Shown here: one piece after another, positions 43,128 through 51,931 of the stretch
How positions within the stretch are numbered: the first letter of the stretch is position 1
Layout of the letters: each line of letters starts with the position of its first letter
The notes under the pieces: generated by a model
The model's input: the letters and a program-made list of their open reading frames with translations, nothing else
What the model was told of the DNA's origin: nothing
The model's database searches: none
Source: an uncultured bacterium
GTDB lineage: Bacteria; Bacillota; Clostridia; Lachnospirales; Lachnospiraceae
Reading direction: 5' to 3'
Assembly: GCA_947647735.1 (NCBI GenBank)
Contig: CANSLJ010000007.1
Coordinates: 1-64,000 of the forward strand
Length of the DNA: 64,000 nt
Made by a program: the position numbers and the translations under genes

Positions 43128-43172
43128 CGGTCCCGGACGGCGCCGCGGCCGGGCGCCACACGTAAGCTTACG
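43128..43172. other. GC-rich palindromic island before the sigma operon
   Basis: About 35 bases (43128-43162) are nearly 90% G+C in otherwise AT-rich DNA and contain GGCGCC twice, able to pair around a GC loop. A perfect 12-bp palindrome CGTAAGCTTACG (43161-43172) follows directly. It sits in the leader region of the first ECF sigma gene. Origin and function unknown. Confidence 0.5.
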
Positions 43173-43241
43173 GTTATCATAAACTCGATATGCAGATACC
43201 AATAGCAATGTGAAGGAATGTCTGCAGAAAAGAGGAGCAGC

Positions 43242-43757
43242 ATGAAAGTAAACGAAAATAATTTTATAAGCCTGATCAGAAAGGGCAGGGAAGAGGGCAT
43301 TTTATATGTGATTGAGACTTACAGCGGACTGCTGCATGCCATCTTCCGGAAGCGCTTGTTTATGGCGCCGGATCGTATCGAAGAGTGTATGAATGATATT
43401 TTCCTGGGTATCTGGAGAAACATAGACAGCTTTGATGAGAGCAGAGGAAGCTTTGAGGGCTGGGCGGCAGGGATAGCCCGGCTGGAGGCTGTCAATATTC
43501 TTGGCAGAATACTGGAAGAATCAGAAAAGGACATATCCGCCGCAGAACTGGCGGAGATTCAACTTTCCGGAGAGAAAGAAGAGATTTTCCGGAATTTGAA
43601 CAAGGAGGATCAGGAACGGTTCCGGCGTATCTTTTTAAAGGAAGCAGAGTCCGGGAATGCGGGAGATGCCCGGGGTATCAGAGATAACATGTATGTGAGG
43701 ATTTTCCGGAAAAAGAGGAAAAGCCGCAGAAAAAAGAAAGAAGGGATAAAGGCATGA
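43242..43757 (+). CDS. ECF-type sigma factor, first copy (diverged region 4)
   Basis: 171 residues from ATG 43242, with AGAGGAG just upstream; a start at 43218 has no usable spacing. Sigma region 2: IETYSGLLHAIFRKRLFMAPDRIEECMNDIFLGIW (the promoter-melting helices). Compared with its copy at 44858 it lacks about 15 residues in the linker and one residue in the region-4 helix-turn-helix (ARGIRDNMYVRI against ALGISRNNVYVRI). DNA -35 recognition may therefore be altered. Its stop overlaps the anti-sigma gene (ATGA). Confidence 0.85.
   Translation: MKVNENNFISLIRKGREEGILYVIETYSGLLHAIFRKRLFMAPDRIEECMNDIFLGIWRNIDSFDESRGSFEGWAAGIARLEAVNILGRILEESEKDISAAELAEIQLSGEKEEIFRNLNKEDQERFRRIFLKEAESGNAGDARGIRDNMYVRIFRKKRKSRRKKKEGIKA
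43395..43471 (+). repeat. 77-bp block identical to 45011-45087
   Basis: Copy 1 of an exact 77-base identity between the two sigma genes, inside a longer highly similar tract (about 43255-43490). It marks the unit as a recent duplication or gene conversion. Confidence 0.8.
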
Positions 43758-44812
43758 GTATGGACAGGGAAGCTTATAAACTGGCAAACAGCATAAAAGC
43801 AGGGCCTGATGCAGAAGATCACCTGACAGAAGAGGCGCAGACCGCTGATCTTGCAGCGATAGAGCGATATAAAGACGCAGTCCTTCTGGAGATCAGAAGA
43901 GAAAAGCGGGCGAAAAAGAATGCATACCGTAAAACCCTTGCCGCCGCCTGTCTGGTGCTTGTTCTGACGGGTACGGTGCTCTTCGGGGATGAAGTGTATG
44001 CCGGTGTCAGGCGGATCGGTTTGAGTATCGGCAGCGCGCTCGGTATGTCTTTCGACCTTGCGGATTACAGTGAAGTGATAAATACTTCTGTGACGGACAA
44101 AGGTTATGTGATCACAATGCAGGAGGCGTTGGTTACAGAGGAGAAACTGCTGGTCAGCTATACGTTGGAGAGAAAGGACGGCAGGGTTCTGGAAGATAAG
44201 CTGTTTCCTTTTGGGAATCTGTATATCAATGGGGAGATCATTCCTGCCGCAATGGCGAGCGATGTATGGTTTTTGGACGAAGAGCATAAAAAAGCGGGCG
44301 GTTATCTGGAATTTTATCTCTTTAAAAAAGGAGACGGTATATCCATAGAGGAGAAAAATGCGTACGAGATAGAGATCGATCATCTGGGGATGGAAGGAGC
44401 AGTGAAAGGAAACTGGACGTTCCTGTTTCAGGCGGATGGAAAGGATCTGACGGCGGATACAAAGCGAACGCCGATCGACATGGAATTTGTGCTGCCGGAT
44501 GGAACCGCGGTGACGCTTACAGAGTTTACATCCAACAGCTTTGAGCAGAGGATCTATTATAATATTTCGGCACCGACACTGTATTCTCTGGAAGTCAGGG
44601 CTGTGGACGCGCAGGGAAATGAAACCGGATTTGCGACGCGGACGCAGGACAGGGAAGGCGGATATATGATGAACCGTTTTGGAAATCGTCTGCGGGAAGG
44701 TGCGGGAACGGTGACAATGACAGTCTATGCGCGGGAAGATCTGAGAGAGGATAGAGAGGGCCCGGGAGAATTCTACGGACAGATCGATGGTAGTTTTACG
44801 ATAGAATTTTAA
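43754..44812 (+). CDS. Membrane anti-sigma factor (DUF4179-like), first copy
   Basis: 352 residues: a cytoplasmic N-terminus (about 1-55; MSMDREAYKLANSIKAG, charged helix ending RREKRAKKN) expected to hold the sigma factor, one membrane helix (TLAAACLVLVLTGTVLF), and an extracellular part (about 80-352) resembling DUF4179 (LSIGSALGMSFDLADYSEVINTSVTDKGYVITMQEALVTEEKLLVSYTLE). Coupled to the sigma gene by ATGA overlap. Confidence 0.82.
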   Translation: MSMDREAYKLANSIKAGPDAEDHLTEEAQTADLAAIERYKDAVLLEIRREKRAKKNAYRKTLAAACLVLVLTGTVLFGDEVYAGVRRIGLSIGSALGMSFDLADYSEVINTSVTDKGYVITMQEALVTEEKLLVSYTLERKDGRVLEDKLFPFGNLYINGEIIPAAMASDVWFLDEEHKKAGGYLEFYLFKKGDGISIEEKNAYEIEIDHLGMEGAVKGNWTFLFQADGKDLTADTKRTPIDMEFVLPDGTAVTLTEFTSNSFEQRIYYNISAPTLYSLEVRAVDAQGNETGFATRTQDREGGYMMNRFGNRLREGAGTVTMTVYAREDLREDREGPGEFYGQIDGSFTIEF

Positions 44813-44857
44813 CGGACAGAGTTTGCGGCTGTAACTATGCGGGAAAAGAGGAATGAG

Positions 44858-45415
44858 ATGAAAGCGAATGAAGATAATTTCGTAAGCCTGATCAGAAAAG
44901 GCAGGGAAGAGGGCATTTTATATGTGATTGAGACCTACAGCGGGCTGCTGCATGCCATTGTCAGAAAGCGCCTGTTTATGGCGCCGGACCGGATCGAAGA
45001 GTGTATGAACGATATTTTCCTGGGTATCTGGAGAAACATAGACAGCTTTGATGAGAGCAGAGGAAGCTTTGAGGGCTGGGCGGCAGGTGTCGCAAGGCTG
45101 GAGGCCATAGATACCCTTAGAAAAATACAGAGAGAGCAGCGGATCCAGACGGTCTCCATGGAGGATATGGAGATTCCGCAGGAGGGATCTTCCGTTTCGG
45201 AACTGGCGGAGGCGGAGCTTTCGGAGGAGACGAAGGAGATCCTAGGCTGTCTGAGTGACAAGGATCAGGAACTGTTCCGGCGCGTCTTTCTGGAGGAGGA
45301 AGAGCCGGAGAGCGCGGGTGCAGCGCTGGGCATCAGCAGAAACAATGTGTATGTGCGGATCTTCCGGGGAAAAGAGAAGATCAGAAAAAAATGGAAAGAA
45401 AGGAAGAGGGCATGA
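44858..45415 (+). CDS. ECF-type sigma factor, second copy
   Basis: 185 residues from ATG 44858, six bases after GAGG. Region 2 is nearly identical to the first copy; the linker is longer (QREQRIQTVSMEDMEIPQEG) and the region-4 helix-turn-helix is complete (SAGAALGISRNNVYVRIFRGKEKIRK). It looks like the functional reference copy. The stop overlaps its anti-sigma gene (ATGA). Extracytoplasmic signal unknown. Confidence 0.9.
   Translation: MKANEDNFVSLIRKGREEGILYVIETYSGLLHAIVRKRLFMAPDRIEECMNDIFLGIWRNIDSFDESRGSFEGWAAGVARLEAIDTLRKIQREQRIQTVSMEDMEIPQEGSSVSELAEAELSEETKEILGCLSDKDQELFRRVFLEEEEPESAGAALGISRNNVYVRIFRGKEKIRKKWKERKRA
45011..45087 (+). repeat. 77-bp block identical to 43395-43471
   Basis: Copy 2 of the exact identity described for 43395-43471; the offset between copies is 1616 bases, the length of one sigma/anti-sigma unit. 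Confidence 0.8.
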
Positions 45416-46461
45416 GTATGAACAGGGAAGCTTATGAACTGGCAAACAGAATACCGACAAAGCCGGATATGGACCGTGACCGCCTGAGCGAATGCCCCGG
45501 TGAAGTGGAGATGAGAAAATATAAAAATATGGTATTGCAGGAGATCAGAAAAGAAAAACAGCAGAAAAAGAACAGCTTTCGCGGCGTCTCAGTGGCTGCC
45601 TGCGCTGCACTGGTACTGCTGGCGGGGACGGTAATGTTCGGCGACGAAGTGCATGCTATGATAAAACAGATCAGCTGGAGCATCGGAGGCGCGCTTGGGA
45701 TATCCTCTGATCTGGCGCAGTATAGAGAGATCGTGAACACTTCCGTTGCGGATCATGGTTATGTGATCACCCTGCAGGAAGCGGTTGCCTCCGAGGATAA
45801 GCTGATCATCAACTATACATTGCAGCGGGAGGACGGTGCGCCGATGGAGGGAATGCCGACAGCGGACGGAACTTTGTATGTCAATGGAAAGAATGTGACA
45901 GACGGCGTCGGCGGCAGTGCGGAATATCTGGATGAGGAACAGACGATCGTGGGCGTAGTCAATGATTATTATGTGGAGAACGTGGATTTCTCCGGGGAAA
46001 ATAATTTTGAGATCGCATTTGAGAGAATCGGGGTAACGGACAGCGTGAAAGGAAAATGGAATTTTGCCTTTACAGCGGACGGAGCGGAATTGATCGCGGA
46101 CACAAAGAGGATTGCCATAGAAAAGACATTTACATTGCCGGACGGCACGGAGGTGACCATCGAAGAGCTGACAATGAACGAGCTGGAACAGAGGATATCC
46201 TACACGTTCTCCTCGCAGACCGAGCATATTTTGAGGGTGGAGGCCGTGGATTCCACAGGAAAGCAGGTGGAGTTCGGGGTGCGGACGCAGGATAAGAAAG
46301 GCGGCCATATGCAGAATGAGGAGATCATAGATGACGGCAGGCTGGATGAGAATGCGGAGAGCGTGACCATGACGCTCTATGCGGTGGAGATGCCGAAAGA
46401 GAGCGGAAGGATGAGCGATGATTATGTGCAGATCGGGGAGAGTTTTGAGGTGAAGTTGTGA
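45412..46461 (+). CDS. Membrane anti-sigma factor (DUF4179-like), second copy
   Basis: 349 residues from ATG 45412, which overlaps the sigma stop exactly as in the first unit. Same plan: cytoplasmic MSMNREAYELANRI start, membrane helix (VAACAALVLLAGTVMF), external DUF4179-like part (LGISSDLAQYREIVNTSVADHGYVITLQEAVASEDKLIINYTLQ). The external halves differ more than the cytoplasmic ends, so the two units may sense different things. Confidence 0.83.
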   Translation: MSMNREAYELANRIPTKPDMDRDRLSECPGEVEMRKYKNMVLQEIRKEKQQKKNSFRGVSVAACAALVLLAGTVMFGDEVHAMIKQISWSIGGALGISSDLAQYREIVNTSVADHGYVITLQEAVASEDKLIINYTLQREDGAPMEGMPTADGTLYVNGKNVTDGVGGSAEYLDEEQTIVGVVNDYYVENVDFSGENNFEIAFERIGVTDSVKGKWNFAFTADGAELIADTKRIAIEKTFTLPDGTEVTIEELTMNELEQRISYTFSSQTEHILRVEAVDSTGKQVEFGVRTQDKKGGHMQNEEIIDDGRLDENAESVTMTLYAVEMPKESGRMSDDYVQIGESFEVKL

Positions 46462-46621
46462 GGTGAAATCTATATGATAATAGAATAAAATTTGTATAAA
46501 ATAGCACTGTCAGGCGGGAGAGGGTGATGGTAAAGGTTTTGGGACGGACTCTACGATCCGTAGGTTGCCGGGATGGAAGCCGGGATATAAAATGGATCTA
46601 TGATATCAGAAAGAGAGGTAC

Positions 46622-47209
46622 ATGAAGATGGGATACGTGACAGGAGAGACGATAAAGGAATTAAGGGAAAGAAGAAAACTCACGCAGAAGGAACTCTCTG
46701 AAAAGATCGGTGTGAGCGATAAGGCCGTTTCAAAATGGGAGACAGGAAAAGGGCTTCCGGATATAGGGATCATTGAAGAACTGGCGGGGGCGCTGGGAGT
46801 ATCGATTGCAGAACTGCTGACAGGAGATCTGAGGGAAAACGGGAATCGGTCAGCTAATATGCGGAAGATGTGTTTTTATGTCTGTCCGGTCTGTGGGAAT
46901 GTCATTACATCCGTGGGAAATGGTTCTTTTTCATGTTGCGGTATCATGCTGCCAGAGATTGAGGCTGAAAGGGCTGAGGAAGATCATGGCATCCATATTG
47001 AAACAGTGGATAATGAGTATTCTGTGACGGTTGGGCATCCCATGGAGAAAGGACACTATATTTCCTTTATTGTCTATGTGACATCAGATACGTTGGATCT
47101 GGTGAAGCTGTATCCGGAACAGGGCATATCTGTGAGGTTTAGGAAGAAAGGGCATGGCATTGTCTATGCGTACTGCAACAGGCATGGAATGTTCAAAACG
47201 ATGGTATGA
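46622..47209 (+). CDS. XRE regulator fused to desulfoferrodoxin-like domain
   Basis: 195 residues. Residues 8-66 are an XRE HTH (IKELRERRKLTQKELSEKIGVSDKAVSKWETG). Residues 84-193 form a two-part desulfoferrodoxin: a desulforedoxin-like knuckle with C88, C91, C105 and C106 (spacing CX2CX13CC), then a superoxide-reductase iron site with His122, His139 (HPM), His145 (HYI), Cys185 and His188 (YCNRHG). All five expected iron ligands are kept; the catalytic Lys next to the first His is Asp. I infer an iron-based redox or superoxide sensor controlling transcription. Own ribosome site AGAGAGG. Confidence 0.88.
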   Translation: MKMGYVTGETIKELRERRKLTQKELSEKIGVSDKAVSKWETGKGLPDIGIIEELAGALGVSIAELLTGDLRENGNRSANMRKMCFYVCPVCGNVITSVGNGSFSCCGIMLPEIEAERAEEDHGIHIETVDNEYSVTVGHPMEKGHYISFIVYVTSDTLDLVKLYPEQGISVRFRKKGHGIVYAYCNRHGMFKTMV

Positions 47210-47289
47210 GCCGTCAGGATTTACGGGAAAGGGAGGCAGAAGCGGATATGCAGTAATATCAGAATAAAAGCGGAATATATTACATGAAC

Positions 47290-47317
47290 AGCATCTCTTC
47301 GGAGGTGCTTTTCTTTT
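47290..47317 (+). terminator. Terminator with UUCG loop
   Basis: AGCATCTC (47290-47297), TTCG loop, GAGGTGCT (47302-47309; one G-T pair), then TTTCTTTTC. It ends the HTH-desulfoferrodoxin transcript. Confidence 0.82.
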
Positions 47318-47336
47318 CATTTTTTAGGAGGAGTGT

Positions 47337-47387
47337 ATGAAACCTGATTTTCCAAGATATATGATGGAAATGGAGGCGCAGGTGTGA
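47337..47387 (+). other. 16-codon ORF with strong ribosome site
   Basis: ATG 47337 follows a perfect AGGAGG (47326-47331), but the frame MKPDFPRYMMEMEAQV stops after 16 codons. It is probably the stump of a lost gene; a leader peptide for ogt downstream is less likely. The surrounding 47388-47465 holds nothing else. Confidence 0.3.
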
Positions 47388-47465
47388 TAAAATTTTAGCG
47401 GAGTCAATATATACATGCTCTGTAAAGGGTTGCTTTATTTATAAAAAGAAGAAAGAGGAAGAAAA

Positions 47466-47999
47466 ATGTATTATCAGATGGCATATCGATCCCCCATAGG
47501 AAACATGAATGTTGTCTGTGATGAGAAGCAGGAAAACATCATCGGGCTGTGGATAGAGGGACAGAAATATTTTCAGAGCACCTTATCCGAGGAACCGGCT
47601 TTGGGAGAAAACATTGTGGTACTTCAAAAGGCGAAGGATTGGCTGGACGCTTATTTTGCGGGGAAAAAGCCGGAGATATCGGCGCTTTCGTTGAAGCCTG
47701 CGGGAAGTGACTTCCGCCAGAGTGTCTGGAAGATACTCTGTGAGATTCCCTATGGCAGTGTGGTGGCTTACGGGGAGATCGCGAAGCAGATGGCGCTCAA
47801 ACTGGGCAGGGAGACCATGTCGTCTCAGGCCGTGGGTGGTGCCGTTGCCCATAATCCGATTTCCGTGATCATTCCCTGCCACCGGGTGGTGGGCACGAAC
47901 GGGAGCCTTACCGGATATGCCGGGGGGATAGACAAGAAAATAAAACTGTTGGAGCACGAGGGAGTAGATACCGCTGGATTTACGAGTCCGCGGAGCTGA
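47466..47999 (+). CDS. ogt: Methylated-DNA--protein-cysteine methyltransferase
   Basis: 177 residues. Removes alkyl groups from O6-alkylguanine by suicide transfer to Cys138 in VIIPCHRVV. Recognition helix FRQSVWKILCEIPYGSVVAYGEIA and C-terminal YAGGIDKKIKLLEHEG are typical. Preceded by AAAGAGGAAG. Single gene. Confidence 0.95.
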   Translation: MYYQMAYRSPIGNMNVVCDEKQENIIGLWIEGQKYFQSTLSEEPALGENIVVLQKAKDWLDAYFAGKKPEISALSLKPAGSDFRQSVWKILCEIPYGSVVAYGEIAKQMALKLGRETMSSQAVGGAVAHNPISVIIPCHRVVGTNGSLTGYAGGIDKKIKLLEHEGVDTAGFTSPRS

Positions 48000-48051
48000 T
48001 CCTGCAATATGGGCGAAGCTTACTATTTATGATGCAGGGTAAAGAAAAGTA

Positions 48052-48939
48052 ATGAAATATCATTCTTTGAACAATTATTTACAGGATATCTTTGGAGAGA
48101 AGGTATATAAAATAGCGTTGGACGGCGGTTTTACCTGCCCGAACAGGGACGGCACATTGGATACAAGGGGATGCATCTTCTGTTCCGGGGCAGGTTCCGG
48201 GGAATTTGCCGGGAATGTGGAGGATTCGATCACCGTTCAGATTGAAAAAGGAAAAGAGCGGCTAACGGAAAAGGTAAAAAACGGAAAGTATATCGCTTAT
48301 TTTCAGGCATTTACAAATACATATGCTCCTGTCCAAAGACTCAGGGAACTTTATGAGGAGGCGGTAGCCCATCCGGATATCGTCGCGCTGTCCATCGCTA
48401 CAAGGCCGGATTGTCTTTCCGGGGAGGTTGTTTCGCTGCTGGAGGAGATAAATTTGAGGAAGCCTGTGTGGGTGGAACTGGGACTTCAGACGATCCACGA
48501 AAGGACAGTAGAGTATATCCGCAGAGGGTATCCGTTGCCGGTCTTTGATGAGGCGGTGGAAAAGCTGAAGAAGATCGGGGTACAGGTGATCGTCCATGTG
48601 ATCCTCGGGCTTCCCGGGGAGACGAAGGAAGAGATGAAAGAGACCGTATCCTATGTGGGGAAAAGCGGTGCGGACGGAATCAAGTTGCAGCTTCTGCATG
48701 TTATGAAAGGAACGGATCTGGAGAAGGATTACTATGCGGGAAAATGCCGGGTGATGGAGATGGAAGAGTATGTGGAGCTGGTGGCGGACTGCATCGCACT
48801 GTTGCCGGAGGATATGGTCATTCACCGCATGACGGGGGATGGGGATAAAAAGATACTGACTGCGCCGAAATGGAGCACGGATAAGAAGAGAGTGCTGAAC
48901 GCGCTGCATAAAGCGATTGCGGAAAAGGAGAGAGGATGA
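48052..48939 (+). CDS. TIGR01212-family radical SAM protein (YhcC-like)
   Basis: 295 residues. The iron-sulfur cluster cysteines are C29, C41 and C44 in FTCPNRDGTLDTRGCIFC, the spacing of this radical SAM group, followed by AYFQAFTNTYAPV and the HVILGLPGE strand. Its reaction is not established; some relatives act on tRNA. The stop overlaps the dus start, which fits a tRNA link. Confidence 0.88.
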   Translation: MKYHSLNNYLQDIFGEKVYKIALDGGFTCPNRDGTLDTRGCIFCSGAGSGEFAGNVEDSITVQIEKGKERLTEKVKNGKYIAYFQAFTNTYAPVQRLRELYEEAVAHPDIVALSIATRPDCLSGEVVSLLEEINLRKPVWVELGLQTIHERTVEYIRRGYPLPVFDEAVEKLKKIGVQVIVHVILGLPGETKEEMKETVSYVGKSGADGIKLQLLHVMKGTDLEKDYYAGKCRVMEMEEYVELVADCIALLPEDMVIHRMTGDGDKKILTAPKWSTDKKRVLNALHKAIAEKERG

Positions 48940-49892
48940 TGCAGTTTTATCTGGCACCGATGGAGGAAGTGACAGGGTATGTGTACCGGAATGTTTACCA
49001 TGCGCTGTTTGGCGATATGGATAAATATGTCACGCCCTTCATTACGCCCACACAGAAGAGGAAATTAAAAACCAGAGATCAGAAGGAAGTGGCGCCGGAG
49101 CATAATCGCGGCATGCATGTTGTGCCGCAGATTATGACGAACAACGCGGAGCAGTTTGTGGATACCTGCAATATGCTGGCAGGGCTCGGCTATGGGGAAG
49201 TAAATCTGAATCTGGGATGCCCCTCCGCGACGGTTGTGAAAAAGGGAAGAGGCAGCGGATTTCTGGAAGATCCGGGGAAACTGGATAGGTTTTTTGAAGA
49301 TGTCTTTCAGGAACTGGATCAGGAGCGGAGCACGCTGAGAGTGTCTGTCAAAACGAGGATAGGGCTGGAGTATCCGGAAGAATTTGAGGATATTTTGAAA
49401 GCGTATAACAGGTATCCTCTCAGTGAGGTGATCATACATCCGAGGTTGCAGAAGGATTATTATAAAAACACGCCCGATCTGGAGGCGTTTTCTGATGCTC
49501 TTGAAAAGAGCGTGCACCCGGTCTGCTATAATGGGGATATTTTTACAAGGACGCAGTATGAGGCGTTTGTAAAAAGATTTCCGAAGGTGGAAAGGATCAT
49601 GCTGGGGCGCGGCGTTGTGGCAAATCCGGGACTGGTCAGAGAAATCAAAACGGGGAAGCCTATTTCAGGAGAAGAACTGCGGGCGTATCATGATAACTTA
49701 TATGAAAGCTATCGGGAAGTGCTGGGCAGTGAGAAAGATGCGCTGTTTAAGATGAAAGAGGTGTGGTCCTATCTCGGAGACAGGTTTGCGGATGCCGATA
49801 AATATCTGAAGAAGATACGGAAGGCGGACCGGAGGGAGGAGTATAGTTCGGCGGTGAATGCCGTGTTCGACTGTTGCGGGATGAAATTTTGA
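48936..49892 (+). CDS. tRNA-dihydrouridine synthase
   Basis: 318-residue FMN-dependent Dus enzyme reducing uridine in tRNA. MQFYLAPMEEVTGYVYRN start, LNLGCPSATVVKKGRGSGFLEDPGKL with the catalytic Cys, VSVKTRIGLE, and VIIHPRLQKDYY. It overlaps the radical SAM gene by four bases (operon). Confidence 0.93.
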   Translation: MMQFYLAPMEEVTGYVYRNVYHALFGDMDKYVTPFITPTQKRKLKTRDQKEVAPEHNRGMHVVPQIMTNNAEQFVDTCNMLAGLGYGEVNLNLGCPSATVVKKGRGSGFLEDPGKLDRFFEDVFQELDQERSTLRVSVKTRIGLEYPEEFEDILKAYNRYPLSEVIIHPRLQKDYYKNTPDLEAFSDALEKSVHPVCYNGDIFTRTQYEAFVKRFPKVERIMLGRGVVANPGLVREIKTGKPISGEELRAYHDNLYESYREVLGSEKDALFKMKEVWSYLGDRFADADKYLKKIRKADRREEYSSAVNAVFDCCGMKF

Positions 49893-50028
49893 TTAAGAGA
49901 GTTGTCCCTGAATTTTTATGCTGAAATGATTGTCTGATAGAGATGGGTTGGCAGATATTGGGAGGAAATGGCAAACCTGCACGGATATGGACGGGAAAGC
50001 GATAAGACTGTATGGGAAAGGAAAAGAA

Positions 50029-50442
50029 ATGGAAGTGAAGAGTGGTAAAAAACATAGAGATGGAAATCGTGCCATCATCGTGGCGGCTGCCGTGATTGTA
50101 TTGCTGCTTTTGTATGGCTGGAAGCTTCCGGTCATCCTGAAACTGGAAAGCCTGAACCTGCCGGCGGGATATGAGACGATATATCCGTCAAAAGTCCATA
50201 TCTCGGATGTGTACTGGCTTCATATCAAAGGGGAGAAGGTCATCAGGTGCGACTGGGATTATGAAAAGGTAGAAGAGTATGTGAGAGCCAATAACAGTCC
50301 GTCAAAGCTGAAAAATATCAAAATCCTTCCCTACGGCGGCATGAGCGATATCGCGATATATGACGCGGCGTTCGATGAAACGTTCTGGCAGCAGGCGGAC
50401 AGGGACTGCTATGTGACGATAAGCTATCTGAAAAAAATATAG
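50029..50442 (+). CDS. Single-pass membrane protein, unknown
   Basis: 137 residues from ATG 50029 (AAGGAAAAG upstream); a TTG start at 49930 would add 33 residues. One membrane helix (AIIVAAAVIVLLLLYGW) and an external domain (about 35-137; YPSKVHISDVYWLHIKGEKVIRCDWDYEKVEEYV, ending CYVTISYLKKI). Not a recognised family. The 130 bases before it hold nothing else. Confidence 0.6.
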   Translation: MEVKSGKKHRDGNRAIIVAAAVIVLLLLYGWKLPVILKLESLNLPAGYETIYPSKVHISDVYWLHIKGEKVIRCDWDYEKVEEYVRANNSPSKLKNIKILPYGGMSDIAIYDAAFDETFWQQADRDCYVTISYLKKI

Positions 50443-50547
50443 AAATTTGGCAAAGCCTGCCTGTGTGTCGGCGGGTGAGATGTGACTGTAAGCTGTTTGA
50501 AAAAGATTATAGAAAGGCTGTGTTTTTGTCAGCACAGGGAATACAAG

Positions 50548-51258
50548 ATGAAAAGATCCAATATACGGTGGAAAGCCTTGAAAGCGGCGTTTCCGCACAC
50601 AATACCTATTTTTGCGGGCTTCTGTTTTCTGGGGATGACTTATGGAATTTATATGCATGTATCGGGATTTTCCTTTGTGTATCCGCTGATCATGAGCATG
50701 ATCATTTTCGGCGGTTCACTGGAGTTTCTGGCGGTCTCCATGTTGCTTGGCAGGTTTGCGCCGGTGCAGACGCTGATCATGGTGCTGATGGTTCAGGCAA
50801 GGCATCTGTTTTACGGAATAGCCATGCTGGACAGATTTAAGGGGATGGGATGGAAAAAATTTTATCTGATATTCGGGATGTGTGACGAGACATTTTCCAT
50901 CAACTGTTCCGTGGAGATACCGGAGGATGTGGATAAGGGTTGGTTCATGTTTTTTGTGACGCTGCTGGATCAGATTTACTGGGTTTCGGGGGCGGCGCTT
51001 GGCGGTATTTTAGGCTCCTTTATCACGTTTAACACGGATGGGCTGGATTTTGTGATGACGGCGATGTTTGTGGTGATCTTTCTGGAACAATGGCTGAAGG
51101 AGAAAAAGCACTATACCGCCTATATCGGGCTGGCGGCATCTGTTCTCTGTCTGTGGGTTTTCGGGGCGGATTCCTTTATGGTGCCCGCTATGGTGTGTAT
51201 CGTCGCGGGGCTGACCTTTATGAGAAAACCGATCGAGAGAGCGGGAGGGCTGCTGTAA
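50548..51258 (+). CDS. azlC: Branched-chain amino acid exporter, AzlC subunit
   Basis: 236 residues from ATG 50548. Seven to eight membrane helices with the AzlC signatures TIPIFAGFCFLGMTYGIYMH, GGSLEFLAVSMLLG, QARHLFYGIAMLDRF. Exports branched-chain amino acids (or analogues) with AzlD, which follows. A GTG start at 50482 would add an unlikely basic, Cys-rich extension. Confidence 0.92.
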   Translation: MKRSNIRWKALKAAFPHTIPIFAGFCFLGMTYGIYMHVSGFSFVYPLIMSMIIFGGSLEFLAVSMLLGRFAPVQTLIMVLMVQARHLFYGIAMLDRFKGMGWKKFYLIFGMCDETFSINCSVEIPEDVDKGWFMFFVTLLDQIYWVSGAALGGILGSFITFNTDGLDFVMTAMFVVIFLEQWLKEKKHYTAYIGLAASVLCLWVFGADSFMVPAMVCIVAGLTFMRKPIERAGGLL

Positions 51259-51337
51259 AAAGTGATTTCATGCGATCGAAGGGCACTGTTTTAGTTTTGC
51301 CTTTGCATAAGTGAAGTGAAAGGATGGAGTGATTCAT

Positions 51338-51670
51338 ATGGTTATGACTTTGGAACAACAGATCATCACGATCGGCATCTGTGTGCTGGGCACCATGCTG
51401 ACGAGGTTTCTGCCTTTTCTTGTTTTTTCTTCCAGAAAACCGACGCCGAAGTATATCCGGTATCTTGGGGACGCGCTGCCCTCCGCGATTTTTGGAATGC
51501 TGGTGGTGTACTGTCTGAAAAATGTGGAGATAACCGGGGGAAACCACGGACTGCCGGAGCTTATTTCAATCTGTCTTGTGGTGGGGCTTCATCTGTGGAA
51601 AAGACAGATGCTGCTCTCCATAGCGGGTGGGACGATTTGTTATATGTTGTTGGTACAATTAGTGTTCTAA
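51338..51670 (+). CDS. azlD: Branched-chain amino acid exporter, AzlD subunit
   Basis: 110 residues from ATG 51338 behind GGATGGAG. Three or four helices with [15 protein letters not shown] and [15 protein letters not shown], the AzlD pattern. Second subunit of the exporter; 79 bases separate it from azlC. Confidence 0.9.
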   Translation: MVMTLEQQIITIGICVLGTMLTRFLPFLVFSSRKPTPKYIRYLGDALPSAIFGMLVVYCLKNVEITGGNHGLPELISICLVVGLHLWKRQMLLSIAGGTICYMLLVQLVF

Positions 51671-51676
51671 GTGCAG

Positions 51677-51712
51677 GGGGAATATTCAAAAAAAGCCGGA
51701 ATATTCCCCTTT
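51677..51712 (+). terminator. Probable terminator after azlD
   Basis: GGGGAATATTC (51677-51687) pairs perfectly with GAATATTCCCC (51699-51709); the T-run is only three long. It lies six bases after the azlD stop. The gap 51713-51931 contains no supported gene. Confidence 0.6.
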
Positions 51713-51885
51713 GCAACGTCAAAGTTGACAGAAGGAAACCACAGATTGGTGGCGTTCGGGGTGTGCTTTTTGTATGATGAAAACCAGAAACGGCGTACCG
51801 GTAAGCAGTTTTGGAAATCATGATAACGGATAACTGTCTAGAGAAAAATGCGGCAGATTCTGGATGGGACTTTCTGAGGGAAAGG

Positions 51886-51916
51886 CAGTATCAGATACTG
51901 TGCGGACGGATATCCG
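51886..51916. promoter_or_regulatory. Two palindromes ahead of HTH regulator
   Basis: CAGTATC-A-GATACTG (51886-51900) is a perfect 7-bp inverted repeat and CGGATATCCG (51907-51916) a perfect 10-bp palindrome, 16-45 bases before the start codon. They are candidate operators for self-regulation. Confidence 0.45.
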
Positions 51917-51931
51917 GGAAGAGGAGCAGAA

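Noticed and set aside
51725-51730. Perfect TTGACA after azlD
   Set aside because: No -10-like sequence 16-18 bases downstream.
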